Assembly (NCBI GenBank): GCA_947184155.2
Contig: CAMXCT020001768.1
Span: 62,001-126,000, forward strand
DNA: 64,000 bases
Origin: Cladocopium goreaui
Taxonomy: Eukaryota > Sar > Dinophyceae > Suessiales > Symbiodiniaceae
Direction: 5' to 3'
The notes under the pieces were generated by a model, which ran no database searches, had not been told where the DNA came from, and was given only the letters and a program-made list of their open reading frames with translations. The translations under genes and the position numbers were made by a program. Shown piece after piece: positions 12,376-24,416 of the stretch; within the stretch, counting starts at the first letter, position 1; each line of letters begins with the position of its first letter.

Positions 12376-12483
12376 CTGGTAGTCCAGGCGATGATCTCAG
12401 CAGCCATGCTCTATCCCGGCGAAATCGCTTGGACGGGGAACTGCAGTTGCTCGGCATGGCGTTTTACGCCGCCCTTGGAAGGG
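12376..12483 (+). CDS. weak exon candidate abutting a TIR element
   Basis: GC-rich stretch open in more than one frame, bounded by TAG and AAGG. The TACCCTCTGG element starts immediately at its 3' edge, so the element could supply the GT of the 5' splice site. Frame and strand are undecided. Confidence 0.2.
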
Positions 12484-12594
12484 TTACCCTCTGGTTATGA
12501 CTTACAAAAAGCTATTGAAAATGGCCATAGAAATAGTGAGTTTTCCCATTAAACATGGTGATTTTCCATAGCTATGTTAATTTACCAGAGGGTA
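12484..12594. mobile_element. palindromic TIR element, CCCTCTGG family
   Basis: Complete 111-bp copy with perfect 10-base ends. Confidence 0.8.
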
Positions 12595-14284
12595 TTCATT
12601 TTGAGATGTGCCATGCAACCGATCCCTTGGAACGGTTGCAAGTATTAAGGGTCAAGGTTTCCAAAATGGGGGTACAGGATTTGATTTTCGGCGTTGTTAA
12701 CATGTTGCACATGCTGTCGTATGGTCATCAGGGGAGTGTGGGCAGGTGGTGGGGGTATTAACGTTCCTGACGAGTAGTGCATTTACGTTACATTTACGTT
12801 ACGGAACATGTTGCCGTTGTTAAAATGGAGACCAATGTCCAGGCTCCACAAGAAAAACCAGAAAGTGCACAAAAAAAGGGACGCTTGGGCTTACAGCTGG
12901 ACATGGCGTTGAAATAGTTATAATGTCGCCTTGTTGCAGTCTGTGGCCGCTGCCTTGCCAAAAGCACTCTGGCACTGAAACTTCGAGAAGAGAAAAAACT
13001 GGATGGGTGGATGTTTTCCTGAGATGATTGAAAATCATGAATTTCTAATGTTTTTTGGAAGCCCTTGAAGAGCAGAATCGATTCACTGCGCAGCCGAAAC
13101 CCACATTTTTACACTTGAGTCACACCCCTGCCAATCGAAATGAATGTCCATATTGCAAACATATTTTGACAAGTCCCACAAATACCAGCACCTTGTCCCT
13201 TAACCTCAAAAATCATAATTTCAATTTCGTCACCCTTACAAGGGCGGCGAGCCAACCGGTTGCCTTGTTTTTTCTCGGAGATTTCTGGATGTTTTTTGTT
13301 GATTTCAGTGAAGTTTGGTGAATGAATATCCAGTGAAATTTTTGAGACATGTTGTCTTTATGTCTGTGTTTTCTTGATTTTCCACCAAAAAAACAGGGCT
13401 TTAACATGATTTAAGCATGAGCTATCGAGGTTTCTCATAAAAATCAGGGTTTTGCTGCCGCATCAAAGGATTTATTTGACTCTTATTTCCATGAAGTTGG
13501 GGGGTGCGAGGTTACTGGGACCGCACTACGGAGATTGGCAAATCGGTGTTGCGGGTGCGTGAACAGATCTATAAGATTGCAGTAGAGCTGTGGCCTTGGG
13601 TGGTGCTGAAACGAGGACCACCCAGCCTGGAGGAGTTAGGAGACTGGCTTGAAATTTTGCAGATTTTTCGTTGAGGCTTTTGATGTTTTGGCTGGTGGAA
13701 CGGATTGCATTGGGGAAAATGCCAGACACTGTCCGTGGCTGTGGGCAAATGACATACTCAAGAACTGCGACTTTTCAACGTAAACCATGCGAATCGTAAA
13801 TGTAAGTATCCCAAAAAGGCAGAACACTTCCCATGTTTATATACATTTCTTCCGATTGACACCAATTGACCCAGCTGATTGAATGCAATGAATTTTGGGG
13901 ATTGAAACCATGATTACAGAACTTGTGGCTGGTGCCCAAAACGACATCTGTGATTTTCCATGCCCAAAAAGATGGCAGCAAAACGAAGATAGGCAGCGAT
14001 CCCCCAGACATTTTTCTATCCAACATCGACAGGAGAGATGCTGCCAGATCCCTTTGAGTATTTGGCAACTTCGATTTGTTGATCCTTTTGTTTTTCTATT
14101 TTCCCATTGGTTCCACTCGAATGTCATTTCATCCCAGTCCCTTAATATTCAACACCCCTAGAAAACGTGGTAAAAAGTAGGGGTAGAAACACATATTTAG
14201 GTAATAGGAAGGGGTGTTTAATCAGTGGAAATTTATATAGTTGGAAAACTTCTGAGTTACGGACGATGGTCATGGTTAGCATTT
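12595..14284. other. no gene seen
   Basis: Unique-looking DNA with T-rich and A-rich patches. Open frames on both strands overlap each other and carry no recognisable domain. Confidence 0.4.
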
Positions 14285-14553
14285 ATACCGTCATGTCAAC
14301 GGCATCATCATGTCAACCACATCACCATGCTAACCACATCACCGTGTCAACCCCATCATCATGTCAACCCCATCATCATGTCAACCCCATCATCATGTCA
14401 ACCCCATCATCATGTCAACCCCATCATCATGTCAACCCCATCATCATGTCAACCACATCATCATCATCATCATCACCAACATCACCATCACCACCATCAC
14501 CATCACCATCACCATCACCATCACCATCACCATCATCATCATCATCATCATCA

Positions 14554-14600
<47 letters not shown>

Positions 14601-14702
14601 ATCATCATCATCATCATCACCATCATCATCATCATCGTCGTCATCATCATCATCGTCGTCATCATCATCATCATCGTCATCATCATCCTTATCATCACCA
14701 TC

Positions 14703-14734
<32 letters not shown>

Positions 14735-14770
14735 CATCACCATCTTCATTTTCATCACCACAATCATCAA
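14285..14770. repeat. CAT/TCA trinucleotide tract with a 15-bp sub-array
   Basis: Starts as about nine copies of the 15-bp CATCATCATGTCAACCC, then becomes pure CAT/CAC/CGT triplets. The long poly-His, poly-Ser and poly-Ile frames are artefacts of the triplet repeat. Confidence 0.95.
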
Positions 14771-14774
14771 GTAG

Positions 14775-15600
14775 TTGGGAAGTGTAACAGTTCGGAAGCG
14801 TGTGAGTTCACGGGTGAAAGCGCTCTCGGGCGCGAAACCCTGTGTTTTTTTGGGGCAATGTGGCTCCTGGGCTTGCCGAAGTAGGGTGTGTTTCCGCAAT
14901 TCCACGGCTCGATTTGGTGAAGTTGTCGACAAAAAGGTTGTCGACAAAAGGCATGCAGACTGTAGCGAGAGCTCGATTTGCACTTCAAAATGTTTAAAGC
15001 TGTCACGTTTGGAGCACTTTTGGAAGATGAGGTCGGCAAAATGTGCACCAGACTGTAAAGAGAGCTTGATTTCAGACGAACATCGCAAAAAACTGGCCAG
15101 TTTGGAGCGGCGCCGGATTTGTGTGGTGGAGTGCGCATTGTTGACGCTGCGCGGATGTTGGTCGATTTGGTGCGACGCTCCTGCTAGGCGGATTTGCAAC
15201 CGGTTGTGACAAAATGCATGGGCGGGGCTGCGTGCAGCAAAGCGTCAGTGACGTTGCGACGCCCCCGCTATGGGGGATTGCAGGTGGAGGTTGCCAAATG
15301 CATTGTAACAGCTGCGCAAAAGGTAGTTTTTCACAACAGTGGCGTTCTTGTGTTATGCGGGATTGCAGTTGGAGGTTGCTAAGCTGCTAAGCGCAATATA
15401 ACAGATGCGCAAAGAGAAGAATTGGGTTGCAGAAGTTACAACACAGGTATATAGCTGGGAGGGAGTTCATGCAGAGCAGACGCGGATCAGAGAAGAAGCA
15501 GCATGCTGTCTAGGGGCTGCCCAGAGAAGAAGTAGCTGAGAGAAGAGGCACTTCAGCGAAAAGCTCGCTCAAGAAGTAGCTCAACAAAGAAGTAGCTTAC
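14775..15600. other. GC-richer non-coding block with diverged internal repeats
   Basis: Contains two copies of GGTTGTCGACAAAA-like sequence (14925-14950), two related CAGACTGTA..GAGAGCT..GATTT segments (14958, 15049), and two related GGGATTGCAG.TGGAGGTTGC segments (15274, 15360). An uninterrupted 144-codon + frame covers it, but the internal duplication and lack of any domain argue against a gene. Confidence 0.45.
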
Positions 15601-16175
15601 TTATCCATCCATCCGTCCATCCATCCATCCATCCGTCCATCCATCCATCCATCCATCCGTCAGTTCATGCATTCGTTCATTCGTTCATTCTCTGATTCAT
15701 TGGTTCATTGGTTCGCTGATTCAATGGTTCATTGATTCCATTCATTGGTTCATTGATTCGCTGATTCCTTGTTTCATTGATTCACTGACTCATTAATTCT
15801 TTGATTCCTTGATTAATTGGTTTATCGATTCATTCATTCATTTGTTCGTTCATTCGTTCATTTGTTCATTCGTTGTTCATTCATTGCTTGATTGATTCCT
15901 TCCTTCCTTCCTTCCTTCCTTCATGTTTCATTTTCATTTCATTTGATTTCGTTAATGCATTGAGTGCTTCATTGCTTCATTGATTCATCGTCTCACTGCT
16001 TCACTCATTCATTGATTCCTTGCTTCGTTGCGTCAATGGTTCATTTCTTTCTTGATTCATTGTTTGATTGATTTTCGTCTCATTGATTCATTGTTTCATT
16101 GCTTCGTTCTTTCATCGTTTTACTGATTCATTGTTCACTGCTTGATCGGGTCATTGGCTCATTGATTCATTCAGT
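15600..16175. repeat. CCAT/TTCA tetranucleotide-derived tract
   Basis: CCATCCATCCG, then degenerate TTCATTGATTCATTGG, with a pure CCTT run at 15897-15925. Confidence 0.9.
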
Positions 16176-16480
16176 CAGTTGTGCATGTATTCTTTCATGT
16201 CATTTCATTGGCATCTCAACCACAATCTGAAATATGCACATTCGTTGATGCGCCTCGCAACTTCAACGCTTCGTTGCTTCTGTATCTCTTTTTTTTTCTA
16301 CAGGCCATTTTCTTCCTACAAAGAAATTTTCGAAACTTCCACCTGGTCATGATATGGGATTTTATGAGATGATATAATGGCGCTACAACCAAATAACGCT
16401 ACTTAGAATGGGGGTTAACGATGGGGATGGCGGTAGGAAGGCCCCGAAGCATCCGAAACGGCGGCTGGATCTCAGGTGAA

Positions 16481-16610
16481 ACATGAGCACATGACGCCCC
16501 AGCAGGCCTCAGTGCAGTGTGCAAGCCAGTCAGATGAGAGCAACACCATGGTGTCGCACCTACTAACGGAGGCACACATCTTGGCTGCTCAGCCCAACAA
16601 GGTGGCTGGT
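16481..16610 (+). CDS. weak exon candidate
   Basis: Open + frame encoding QASVQCASQSDESN...SHLLTEAHILAAQ, bounded on the 3' side by AACAAGGTGG, a possible 5' splice site. No family recognised. Confidence 0.25.
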
Positions 16611-16820
16611 TTGCTGGTTTCAGTCATAATTTTCGTGCTGGTTCTTTGATTTCTGACATTTTTCCCAAGATAACATTAACTATAAGGCCTATAGGGGTTC
16701 TTCCTTTAATATTCAGGGGATCCTGATTGACTCCCAGCACTTGTCTCCCTTCATGATCGCCGGCCTTCCCTGCCGCTGCCGCCTTGTCTCCCAGTTTTGT
16801 CTTCTGCTCTCGCAGTTTTG

Positions 16821-16934
16821 TTTGGTAACTTGACATAGCCATGGTAACGATGGCCCATGGTTTATTTGGGTTTACCGTTCTTAAAAATGGTGGATCTTTC
16901 CATGGCAAACTGTGAATGTCATCACCAGATGGTA
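16821..16934. mobile_element. degenerate CCCTCTGG-family element
   Basis: Left end reduced to TTTGGTAAC; right end ACCAGATGGTA; interior GGTGGATCTTTCCATGG. Confidence 0.55.
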
Positions 16935-17110
16935 TCCCCCAGAGGCGTTTTCTGCTGAGGTCTGGAGTTTGGTCCATTTCTTTACCTTCAACTTGATCGA
17001 TCTGCAAATCACGGAAAGCAAAGCCTTAGCCTCGCAGGCGCTTGCGACATTGTTGGCAACTGGGCGTTACTATTTACTGCGACATGAATCTTGTGATCAT
17101 GGTACTAGAT
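16935..17110 (+). CDS. possible upstream exon(s) of the sulfhydryl oxidase
   Basis: Open + frame with YPPEAFSAEVWSLVHFFTFN followed by an Ala/Leu-rich helix. The W..LH pattern is reminiscent of the start of Erv-type domains, and the location 1.1 kb before the recognised oxidase exons fits. Boundaries not determined. Confidence 0.3.
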
Positions 17111-18117
17111 TGATACTACAAAAGATTTCAAAAGGGATCAACCTCCAACAATTAGACATCAAAAAAGAAAAAAATAATATGGATTAAGGGATATAACGGT
17201 GTGATGTTTGTAAATCTAACGGGGAATACACTAATTCATGGCAATTTTGAAGGGATGGAGAGGTTCAAAACATTTTAAACCATGAATTTTGTTCCAGAAT
17301 TGGTTCTGAAAGGAATTCTTCAGCAGCTTTGAGACGCGAGAGCTCCAGGGTAAACGGCCAAGTTTCCCTTTGTTTGCTCAAATCAAGGAAGTTTCAATGG
17401 GGGATAATAACATATTACAGCAACAAACATCTTCCAACAACTGGATTTATTATGATTTATTTATGTTTTTTTCCCGGAAAGGCATGGCATACCGCAATTG
17501 ATGGCGATCCTGCCAAGATGAGGTGTTTTCCTGCGAGAATCTTTTTTTTTGTTTGGGCTATTCGTCCTTGAGTGGTTTTGTTATTTGTCAAACAATGATA
17601 CCAAGGACTGAAAATGTGGAACATATCCCCAAACATATCCTTTGCCTCCAAAATATCATTTGCGAAACCATTTCATACGGGTTTAGCAAAGATATCTGCC
17701 CAACATGAGCATTTTCCACTTGTGGTTTGTCTAAACCTTGCTTGACCCCGTGAAGCCACGGAATGGTACCAGTTTTCTTGGTGAACACGTCCCTTTTCTG
17801 ATTGCCGAGATCCTCAAATTCTGATATCCATCCGATGTGCCCTGCACCTTCCAATCTTTCATCCCTTTGGTCCCAGAATAGAAGCCTAGTTCCCGGCCTT
17901 CCGTTCCGCTGGTTTGCAACCAATATATCTACCTTGATATCTTTGATACGTTACGATAAACCCAGGAGTTATTCGAAGTCTAAAAATAAGAAATCAGCTT
18001 GGCCGACTTATTTTATTTTTCCTTTTGAATCCCGATGAAGTATGGATTTCATCAAAAAAAAGAGCCCCTCACTCTTTTTTGGCGTTTTGGTCACCGCATG
18101 GGAAAAAATAGGCACAG

Positions 18118-18246
18118 AACTTTTGGTGCAACGACTGCCGGAGCTTCTTTGAAGTCGGTGTCATTAAGCAGTTCAACCTCCCCCCGCTGGATGGGAACGG
18201 GATGCAGATCGCGCGCTGGTGGCACCACGCCCATAATGTGGCGTCG
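18118..18246 (+). CDS. Erv/QSOX-type sulfhydryl oxidase, exon
   Basis: 43 codons between GGCACAG and a GC-type 5' site (TCG|GCATCT). It begins NFWCNDCRSFFE (CxxC followed by aromatic residues) and ends ARWWHHAHNVAS. This matches the family pattern of a C-x-x-C motif followed some 30 residues later by the W..HN segment that contacts FAD in Erv/ALR/QSOX enzymes. Such enzymes form disulfides with oxygen as acceptor, in the secretory pathway or mitochondrial intermembrane space. The exon ends in phase 0, matching the next exon. Family assignment is from motif spacing only. Confidence 0.55.
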
Positions 18247-18491
18247 GCATCTTGGACGATTTACGAAATGAATTGGGATTGAATCCATAATCAATCATGG
18301 AATGTATATCACTTATGTAGCCAAGAATAGAATTTGGCTTTGTCACATGGTTGTCACATCGAGAAAAACCTTGAACTCCGGCCGTTTTTTGGACATGCTG
18401 TTTTCAATCACCCAATGTGTTCCTTTTCCAATACTTTTCAGGTCAACCGGAACCGGGGGCCCCCGATGTCGATTCGTGTTTCACTCCCCAG

Positions 18492-18590
18492 GAACACGTG
18501 GCGACCACCAGGGCCGGACACCCCTGGATCCATCAAATTGATGCCTTGAAGGAATATCAGAATCCCTTCTACATGTCCTGGGATGATGCT
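18492..18590 (+). CDS. Erv/QSOX-type sulfhydryl oxidase, next exon
   Basis: Follows CCCCAG and opens in phase 0 with EHVATTRAGHPWIHQ, later NPFYMSWDDAYE. It continues the oxidase exon at 18118. In QSOX proteins the HN segment is likewise followed by a W-containing stretch. The 3' end is uncertain; a GC 5' site lies at GATGAT|GCTTATG. Confidence 0.45.
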
Positions 18591-18707
18591 TATGAGACTT
18601 CGATTCTACTAAAAATAGGTTTTTCTGCTTTTTTTTTTCATATTTTTCCCAGTCAATGAGATATCGGGGAATTGAAGAATGAGTTGATTCTTTTGAACCA
18701 AATCACT

Positions 18708-18796
18708 CCCATATGCTCAATGTATGGAATATTTACCAACATTTGCCCAAAAATCACCCAAATGTAGGTAAATATTCCATACATGGAGCATATGGG
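18708..18796. repeat. strong hairpin, GGTAAATATTCCATACATGG
   Basis: CCCATATGCTC..TGTATGGAATATTTACC faces its own complement across a ~25-base loop. Single-arm relatives at 39060 and 52110 share CCATACATGGAGCATATGGG, and a related hairpin is at 30635. Confidence 0.75.
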
Positions 18797-18819
18797 ACTT
18801 GGCGCGGAAATGAGGAGAT

Positions 18820-18995
18820 GTGGCGTGTGCCTCTCCTCAGCGCCTCGATTTCCGGCCGCCCGGCGCGGCGCAGCGGCGCCGCCGCGTCGAAGTCCTCGAA
18901 GTCCTCGGAGTCCTCGGAGTCCTCGGCCGCCGGCCGCGGAACCGGACCCGGAACGGAGCGGGGACGACGTGGTCGGGCTTGGGGAAGCCGAAAAA
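18820..18995 (+). CDS. GC-rich exon-like segment, low complexity
   Basis: Unusually GC-rich for the region. Open in three + frames over GTCCTCGGA repeats. It may be an exon, or a short GC-rich repeat. Confidence 0.2.
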
Positions 18996-19723
18996 ATTGG
19001 AGGTGATCACCTCTGGAAATGATGAGTTTAACCCAAAAATGTGGATTGAAGCACTCAACAGACGTGTGGATTTGGGAAAATGTCGAAGTTGAGCAGTAAG
19101 GACTGGGATTTAATTTTCAGCAGGAAAACTTGGGATTTGGAATTGATTTGAATAGATTGTTTGTTGACTTATATAGGGTTTATTAGATGTATCGAACTAG
19201 TTAATGGATGTTAGTGGGGTGAAACTAAGACATTCGTGCATAATAGCCTCCGCTTTTTCGCAGCTCTCCCGTGATTCTTGGGATGCTGGTTTCAGTTTGT
19301 TCCAGCGGGGGTTTCTCTATATTGGCCAGTCCTAGCCTGAAATGGCGGCTGGATTCTTAGTTCTGGGGCTTGATTCGCACCAAAGAGTGCTGCGAATGCA
19401 GTGCAGTTGTAAAGTCCAAAACCTGCTCCTGTTCCAAAACGCCTTGTCTTGCACAGTGGACCCAAAAAGTGCGCTGAGGAAACCATTTTTTCAAGTTCAG
19501 GAGGTAGAGATTTGGATTTGGATTGGCAATTTTCCAAGGGGGTGCCCCACATTTCTGGGCAAAACCATATGTTGTTTTTAAAAATCACCTGAAGCTTCAG
19601 GTTACTTTCCAACAAGCTGCCAAGTTCTTTGGATGCATCATATGCATCATCCTTCCTAACCTTCCAATAACCTGCGAAGCCAGTTTTTGGTAGTTCACCA
19701 TGGTTCCATTGTTCTGGTGGCAA

Positions 19724-19833
19724 TATCCTCTGGTAAACATACAAAGATAGATATTGAAAAAGGCCACAGAAATAGTGAGTTTTCCCATTAAAAATGGTGA
19801 TTTTCCATAGTTATGGTAGTTTACCAGAGGATA
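19724..19833. mobile_element. palindromic TIR element with matched variant ends
   Basis: Ends TATCCTCTGG and CCAGAGGATA: the third base is changed at both ends in a way that preserves pairing. Confidence 0.8.
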
Positions 19834-20238
19834 TCCTTTCTAGCATTTTCTCCCAACAAATTCCGGAAGTGGTGGCTTCCACAATGTTATTTTCACATCA
19901 TCCAGTGGAAAACATCAGGGATGATGGACGCCTTGGGTGGGGTTAGTGATAAATATCACCCATGGTAATTACCCGTGTAAGTTGGGAGTTTTTTTTTCCC
20001 CCAAAGCCATGGTTTTTATAAGTTATATAGCTATATGAATCATGATATATCATGATATATCCAATTCTGCAACTGCAAGCCCCAAAGAGACCCAAACCAT
20101 GATTCATTATATTCTGGTTGGTGGTTGAGAACATTTTTTATTTGTGGTTGTTTCTGTTTGTGAAACAACAAAAAAACTCCCAGTGTGGACTAAACTCTTC
20201 AGGACACCGTCAACCATGATTTATGAGATTTTTTGGCT

Positions 20239-20446
20239 TACCATCTGGTTATGACAGACTAACAGTTTGCGAAGTGGACGATTCCACTCATTTTTAAGAA
20301 CGGTAAAATCATAGATCATATATAGTTAGCGTTAGTTACCATCTGGTTATTTAACATATCCATGGAAAATCACCATTTTTAATAGGTAAAAACCATCTAT
20401 TTCCATGGGCCATCTATACCATGGCTATATTAGTCATAACCATTGG
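20239..20446. mobile_element. two adjacent CCCTCTGG-family copies, the first truncated
   Basis: A TACCATCTGG end at 20239 has no partner. A second copy starts at 20339 with TACCATCTGG and ends near 20446 with a decayed CATAACCATTGG. Confidence 0.6.
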
Positions 20447-20810
20447 CTTCGTTTCACTTCCAGGTGGAGTTGGTGGCCTCTACAGACGGGGTATGGGGCC
20501 CCAAAAAACGGCCGAATTCGGAGCGGTTTCGAATTGACACATTCCTAAGGGAGGACCATTTATTTGTTTTTTTTTTGAGCTTAGTTTTTTTTTGGGGGGG
20601 ATTTCTTCTGGTCTACGGTACTGCTTCTTTGCTTCTCTGCTTTTTTGCCTTTCCAGTTTTTTTTTTGTTTTTCCGCTTTTCGTTTTTTGCTGTTGCTTCA
20701 TCATCTTGAATCCTATATGTTTTTTCTTCGCTACCTGGTTCTTGATCCAGATCAAGATCAAACAAGCCTAAAGCACCATCGGAGACCAATGAGTGCGAAG
20801 GCGCAGCAAC

Positions 20811-21260
20811 CACCAACGACAACAACAAAGTCGTCATCATCATCATCATCATCTCATCATATGATCATATCATCAACAACAACAACCACGGCAACCACAC
20901 CCACACCCACAACCACCATAACAACAACACCGACATTAACTACACAACACCTACATAACACCAACACAACGTTGACGACACCAGCAACACCAACAATGCC
21001 ATCAGCGCCATTACAAACACCAAAACCAACACCCAAGAACAAGACTGACAATAAGAATAACAACAACATTCAAGAACCAAGAGCCAGAACAAGAACAATA
21101 ACAATAACAAGAAGAGCATCAACCAAGAACAAAAGCAAGAACAGAAACGAGAACACCACCACCACCTCAGCAGCAGCAACAACTACCACCACCACAACAA
21201 CAGCAACAACAACAACAGCAGCAGCAGCAGCAGCTGCTGCAACAACAGCAAAAACACAAA
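20811..21260. repeat. ACA/CAA-rich low-complexity tract
   Basis: AACAACAAC, ACCACC and GCAGCAGCAG runs. The Thr-rich and Leu/Val-rich frames on the two strands follow from composition. Confidence 0.9.
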
Positions 21261-21374
21261 CAAGGCTTCATCTCGCACATGTTACAAGCACCAGCCAAAA
21301 TGCCAGCTTGCTGACCCAAAATCGTGCATATATTATACAAAATCCAAACATGCAGCCTTGACATCGTACAAATA

Positions 21375-21570
21375 CCTTTCAAAAAGTAAACTTGAAACTG
21401 CGAAATGCTGCAAATAATACTGTATGCGAAATGAAGGTTCCAGCTCCCAATGTGCTGCAAATAGCATACACAATAGATAAATAGATACTTGCAGCCCCGA
21501 AATGCTACATAAATACCATGCAAAACGAAGGTTCCAGCTTCCAGATGCTGCAAATAGCATTGAAAACATA
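21375..21570. repeat. diverged tandem repeat, ~60-bp unit
   Basis: GAAGGTTCCAGCT and GATGCTGCAAATA-type blocks recur (GAAATGCTGCAAATA, AATGTGCTGCAAATAGC, AGATGCTGCAAATAGC). Confidence 0.7.
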
Positions 21571-22173
21571 CCCAACCAGAAATCTAAAAATCAGATCCAA
21601 ACACAAAAAACAAATCCCACACAATTTCCTATCCATTCCGAATGCATTCCTAAGTGGAGAGCCGGTTGGAGCTAGGAATTGAGTTTCCAAAGCACAAAAA
21701 ATGCTGTGATAGCCAGGGAAACTGTTGAATTATGGATGACATGACTATAGTTAGATAGGAATAAACCAGGAAACAACACTTTTTGGTGCTTCTTGAGGGA
21801 TTTTTTTTGTGGTCAGATGTAGAGATGGTTTCTCTCCTCAACTAGGATTTTCTCCGATTCTCGGGTGTCTGAAAGCGAAGCAAGCAACCGACCCAACAGC
21901 TTTTCTCAGATCTAAACTAAGTCCAAAGGTTTGCAGAAATCAGCCCCTTCCTGGACAATCATCCAGGGAGTCAATGAGATGTTTGCCAAAGTTCAAGAAT
22001 TATTTGGCATAATTTAACCAGAAATCAAATTTCAATCATCAAACCATCGATAACCATATTTTAAACCATATCATGAGGATTCATTTCTTTGGTATATGAA
22101 ACCATATCCTAATATCATCTAATCAATGGTTGAGATGGTGAAATTTAACCACTTTTTTTCAAACCACCTAATG

Positions 22174-22317
22174 TCAATGGGAATTTCAGGATCATAAATT
22201 GGAGGTACCTACCATATATAAGGCCTATTTTTCAGGCCTATGTAAGTGAATATCACCACAACATATAGCCTTAGATGGTACAGTACCTCCATTTTAGGAT
22301 CCTGAAATTCCCATCGA
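22174..22317. mobile_element. palindromic MITE-like element, GGAGGTAC family
   Basis: The best copy of this family. TCAATGGGAATTTCAGGATC at the left is matched by GGATCCTGAAATTCCCATCGA at the right; GGAGGTACCTACC and AGTACCTCC form the inner arms. Confidence 0.75.
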
Positions 22318-22430
22318 CCAAACTCACCAAACATCCACTAGATTCACTGACATTCCATGTTCCAACCCGCATTTTAGACCATATTTCCATTCCACATTCG
22401 AACCATACGTTTAGTATAGTTCAGTTGATA

Positions 22431-22770
22431 TACATTTCAGTATATATATATATATCACACATATATATATATCACATATATATATATATATGTATGTATC
22501 ACATATATATATATATCACACACACATATATATATATATCACATATATATATCACATATATATATCACATATATATATATATCACATATATATATATATG
22601 TATCACATATATATATATATCACATATATATATATATATCACATACATATATATCACATATATATATATATCACATATATATATATCACACACCCGCATA
22701 TATATATATATATCACATATATATATATATCACACACCCGCATATATATATATATCACATATAATATATA
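22431..22770. repeat. ATATATATCACAT satellite
   Basis: About 20 copies of (AT)n separated by CACAT or CACACACCCGC. Confidence 0.95.
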
Positions 22771-23015
22771 AATATGCACCACATCTATAAATCAATGAAT
22801 AAATACATATATATATACACTCCATATGCACCATATATTATATTCCAAGGATATTTTTTCATTTGTTTTCTGCTATATTTCAGCGGCACGTTCCAATCTG
22901 GACCCCTCTTGCAGGTGGCCAATTGCCTACTTTGGTTGTGGGAAGTTCAGCTGGATGAGATGGAAAACTTGTCCAACAGGTCTGGGACCTGTTGTGACCT
23001 GGGAGTACTCATGAG

Positions 23016-23136
23016 TACCCTCTGGTAAACTCGCAGAAAAACCGATGGAAAGATCCACCATGCTATGAAAATGGGTAAATCAAGTATTTCGACTGGGCCA
23101 TTTTCCAGTTCGCTTTTTGTATGTTTACCAGAGGGT
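23016..23136. mobile_element. palindromic TIR element, CCCTCTGG family
   Basis: 121 bp with perfect ends. The interior uses the CAGTTCGCTTTTTGTATG variant arm. Followed by a solitary CCAGAGGGTA at 23205. Confidence 0.75.
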
Positions 23137-24072
23137 AGCCATCATCAAACCAACCATTCATCACCATCAATAACCATTATTCACTATTAACCATTAATAA
23201 TTACCAGAGGGTATGTTTGATCTGGTGAAAAAAATAACCATTATTCACTATATTAACCATAGCAGTTCATTATTAACCATTAATAATTACCAGGTATAAT
23301 GGCTAATTATAGCAGTTTATTAACCAGTCAATTATAGTTATTCATATAAACTGCAAAAAACATATTCAGATCTGTTATAAAATAATCATTATTTATATAA
23401 CCATAGCAGTTTATCTGGTTAACTCGTAACTGGTAACTGGTGTTTTTTTTTGACCATCAAACACCGAGATTTCCGCCGAACAAAGTGGTGACCCCCAACA
23501 AGGGCCGGGGAGAAACTGATGGTCGTTGCCAAGGAGAAACAACATGTGGTTCGCAGTGGGTTGTTGGAAAAGGAACAAATCCCCAGATGTGTCGTTACTG
23601 TATGTATTTTCTCAAGGCCGATCTATTTCCAAGCACCGCAAATCAACTGTTTTTTTTTTTTCTCTTGCATCGTTTTTTCCAATCTTTGCCACATCTGATG
23701 ATCAGGGTTCCAAGTGAGCCATCAAAAACATCCCACTGTTGGTTGCTATTTTTTGTCAGGTCATACCTGGTCTAATCGAGATTGTGAACTAACCCACAAC
23801 TATTGAATACCAATACCTATTCAGCCTATAAAACCCAACCAGTATGTCAATGACATGCGAGCTATTTTCACTCTGAGGTCACAATCAACAAGTCACCATT
23901 TGATCAATTGAATAATCACCATTTAGCGATTAAAATGACAACCAATCAACAAGACTTAGTGGACTTGCATGGTTATGATGCTTATGACACTTCTAACAAC
24001 ACACATTTACCATATTTCATGGTGGTAAAATGGCACTTCTCTTTTTGTTGTTCCTTGGTTTGGTGACTTTGG

Positions 24073-24244
24073 TCGATGGGAGATCTTCAGGATCCAATTT
24101 ATGGAGGTACGTAAACGTACCATCTAAGGCTATATTTTCTGGGGATATTTTCCTTACATAGGCCTTAACAAAAAGGCCTTTTTTCTATGGAATCGGTACC
24201 TCAGGTACCTCCGTCCTTTTTCTCGGTTCCTGAAATTCCCAGTG
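24073..24244. mobile_element. palindromic MITE-like element, GGAGGTAC family
   Basis: Longest copy (172 bp). CGATGGGAGATCTTCAGGATC pairs with CCTGAAATTCCCAGTGA; internal GGCCTTAACAAAAAGGCC hairpin. Confidence 0.65.
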
Positions 24245-24294
24245 ATATCAGGGGCTTATTGATGCAAATCACCATCGATTAACCATTAACCATA

Positions 24295-24416
24295 TAGCCT
24301 TTGGTTATGACTAACAGTTCGCCATGGAAAGATCCACCATGCTAGTAATAGGTAAACAATCTATTTCGATTAGGGCCATCGAAAAACCATGGCTATGTAA
24401 CAAATAACCAGATGGT
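24295..24416. mobile_element. palindromic TIR element, CCCTCTGG family
   Basis: Diverged ends TAGCCTTTGG and CCAGATGGTA; closely related inside to the copy at 3871 (shared ATCTATTTCGATTAGGGCCA-like core). Confidence 0.7.

Noticed and set aside
14225-15199. Long poly-His, poly-Ser and Met-rich frames
   Set aside because: Direct translation of CAT/TCA triplet repeats; both strands are open for the same reason.
14775-15209. 144-codon + frame with many cysteines
   Set aside because: Spans internally duplicated non-coding sequence, has no recognised motif, and the opposite strand is equally open.
20645-21361. 238-codon Thr-rich frame
   Set aside because: ACA/CAA low-complexity tract; no non-repetitive domain and no splice context.
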